Positions 20,715 through 21,790 of a stretch of 21,790 nt of DNA are shown here, piece by piece. This stretch comes from Parvularcula sp038745625. Lineage in GTDB: Bacteria; Pseudomonadota; Alphaproteobacteria; Caulobacterales; Parvularculaceae. The notes below the pieces were generated by a model. It saw only the letters and a program-made list of their open reading frames with translations, was not told the DNA's origin and did not search any database. The DNA is taken from contig JBCDLG010000053.1 of assembly GCA_038745625.1 (NCBI GenBank), forward strand, positions 1-21,790, written 5' to 3'. Made by a program: the position numbers and the translations under genes. The first letter of the stretch is position 1. Every line of letters begins with the position of its first letter.

Positions 20715-21614
20715 TTAAGCTTTCGGCGAACCCGAAAATGCTTTGGCGAGAAAGTCGATCAGCAAACGCACGCGTTGCGGGAGGTGGCCGGTGGGCGGCC
20801 AGATCGCGTGAAGCGCCGTCGTTGGCCATGCGACCTCGGGGAAAAGCGCGACGAGGTCTCCGCTTTTGAGCCCCTTCTCCATGATAAAGGTCGGGGCCCA
20901 ATAGATGCCGTGCCCGCGCGCCGCGAGAGCCGCCAGCATATCGCCATTGTTGGCGCTGATCACGCGCTTGAAATGGATCTTTTGCTGGGTCCCATCAGCG
21001 TCCACCCAATCAAGAACATCATTCCGTGCACGGTTCACATAGGAGAGGCCTGGCAAGCCGTCCAAATCTTGCGGCCTTTCAAAGGGTCCATGGCGTTCGA
21101 TAAATTCAGGCGACGCGCAGGTCGCCGATGGGATATCGCAGAGCTTTTTCGCAATCAGCGTCGAGGGCGGGAGCTCGCCGATCCTCAAGGCGAGATCAAA
21201 ACCGTCCTTGACCAGATCAACGGTGGCGTCTCGCAAATCGAGATCGAGCGAGATCTCCGGATGCTCTTTCAAGAACTGATCGAGGGGACCTGTCAGGCTG
21301 CAAAGACCAAAAGACAACGGCGCGGCCAGCCGGATCTGACCTGATGCGCCGAGGGACTCATCGCGCATCTGCTCCTCAAGCGCATCGATGCTCTTGAGGA
21401 GCTCTGTGGCCTTCGCAAGATAGGCCTCGCCCGCCGACGTCAGCACCATGGCGCGGGTGGAACGGCGCACGAGCTCGATGCCGAGCCGTGCTTCGAGAGC
21501 TTTGAGCCGCCGAGACACCGCCGATGGCGCAACGCCGAGCTCATGCGCAGCCGCTGAGATCGTTCCTGTGCGCGCCAGCACCTGAAAGGTGGCCATATCC
21601 CGCGCAGCATCCAT
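20715..21614 (-). CDS. LysR-family transcriptional regulator
   Basis: A 299-residue protein from ATG 21614. The winged helix-turn-helix is at about 4-62: MATFQVLARTGTISAAAHEL, then GVAPSAVSRRLKALEARLGI. The effector-binding domain follows (GQIRLAAPLSFG; LDLDLRDATVDLVKDGFDLALRIG), and the C-terminal HLPQRVRLLIDFLAKAF is typical of the large LysR clade next to oxidoreductase genes. ATG 21614 is preferred over the in-frame ATG 21647 because the upstream DUF2147 gene stops at 21616 and TAGAATG suggests coupled translation; the upstream start would overlap that gene by 32 bases. It is not divergent from an obvious target here, so its regulon is not visible. Confidence 0.9.
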   Translation of the reverse strand: MDAARDMATFQVLARTGTISAAAHELGVAPSAVSRRLKALEARLGIELVRRSTRAMVLTSAGEAYLAKATELLKSIDALEEQMRDESLGASGQIRLAAPLSFGLCSLTGPLDQFLKEHPEISLDLDLRDATVDLVKDGFDLALRIGELPPSTLIAKKLCDIPSATCASPEFIERHGPFERPQDLDGLPGLSYVNRARNDVLDWVDADGTQQKIHFKRVISANNGDMLAALAARGHGIYWAPTFIMEKGLKSGDLVALFPEVAWPTTALHAIWPPTGHLPQRVRLLIDFLAKAFSGSPKA

Positions 21615-21615
21615 T

Positions 21616-21789
21616 CTACTTGCTCGTCTCGACGCGGATGATTTCATCCTCGGTCAACCGCCGCCACTGCTGTGTCCGGCAGATGATGGAGAGGCAGCCC
21701 TGCACCGCGAGCGTGTCTTCTGACGATCGGTGGATCGCAGATTTATACGATTTGCCCGCACGCGGATCATAGATGAGACCACGGCGCCA
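21616..21789 (-). CDS. DUF2147 family protein, C-terminal part (5' end beyond window)
   Basis: The last 57 codons of a gene entering from the right edge. The visible residues include GLIYDPRAGKSYKSAI, then GCLSIICRTQQWRR, and match the C-terminal half of DUF2147 proteins, where a YDP..GK.Y strand and a GC...CR..WxR strand recur. Family members are small exported proteins of about 130-160 residues with a signal peptide and no established function; the signal would be outside this window. The TAG stop is one base before the LysR ATG, implying an operon. Confidence 0.75.
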   Translation of the reverse strand, partial: WRRGLIYDPRAGKSYKSAIHRSSEDTLAVQGCLSIICRTQQWRRLTEDEIIRVETSK

Positions 21790-21790
21790 C

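Noticed and set aside
20705..20718. TTAA-N6-TTAA near the LysR stop codon
   Set aside because: The spacing is 6 instead of the 7 needed for a CtrA box, and it overlaps the end of a coding region, not a promoter.

Overview
The window looks like chromosomal DNA from an alphaproteobacterium with GC-rich genes. Family content suggests the Hyphomonadales/Parvularculales/Rhodobacterales neighbourhood, but I cannot assign a genus from sequence alone. The pointers are a PodJ-like polarity protein with the alphaproteobacterial PWSVKGI N-terminus, a DmdC/FadE-type long acyl-CoA dehydrogenase, KdsB (so a Gram-negative outer membrane), an OmpA-type lipoprotein and a candidate CtrA-like box. No insertion sequence, phage gene, CRISPR array or other mobile element is visible. 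Genes are packed tightly on both strands, and the longest gene-free stretch is 293 bases (8206-8498).

Layout. 1-1490: a truncated haloalkane dehalogenase carrying a lipoprotein signal, divergent from a LysR regulator with a palindromic operator candidate between them. 1497-1570: tRNA-Gly(CCC). 1631-4437: a DUF938 methyltransferase convergent with a tight minus-strand operon, rluB - uncharacterised gene - rsmD, whose two outer genes modify rRNA. 4551-5278: an OmpA/glycine-zipper lipoprotein and its terminator. 5283-8205: a Tat-exported short-chain dehydrogenase and a long acyl-CoA dehydrogenase with a strong terminator. 8499-12930: a plus-strand run of PodJ-like coiled-coil/Sel1 membrane protein, a GalE homologue lacking its catalytic dyad, a VanZ-family membrane protein and KdsB. 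12938-14659: PAS-GGDEF-EAL protein with a degenerate GGDEF and an intact EAL. 14768-17693: a small four-helix membrane protein and a GT2 glycosyltransferase, divergent from a GT39/ArnT-type membrane glycosyltransferase. 17696-20231: elongation factor P, a secreted GIN-type repeat protein and YebC. 20313-21790: a small membrane protein, a LysR regulator and the end of a DUF2147 protein.

Themes. Much of the window concerns the cell envelope: Kdo activation, polyprenyl-sugar chemistry, a polar scaffold, OmpA and GIN surface proteins, and two enzymes of normally cytosolic families with export signals. A second theme is translation: rluB, rsmD, efp, yebC and a tRNA. I see no defence system or other discrete new system. 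The most unusual signals are the GalE-like pseudoenzyme candidate beside a divergent KdsB, the uncharacterised gene locked between rluB and rsmD, the bistable leader before the GIN protein, and the exported dehydrogenase and dehalogenase.
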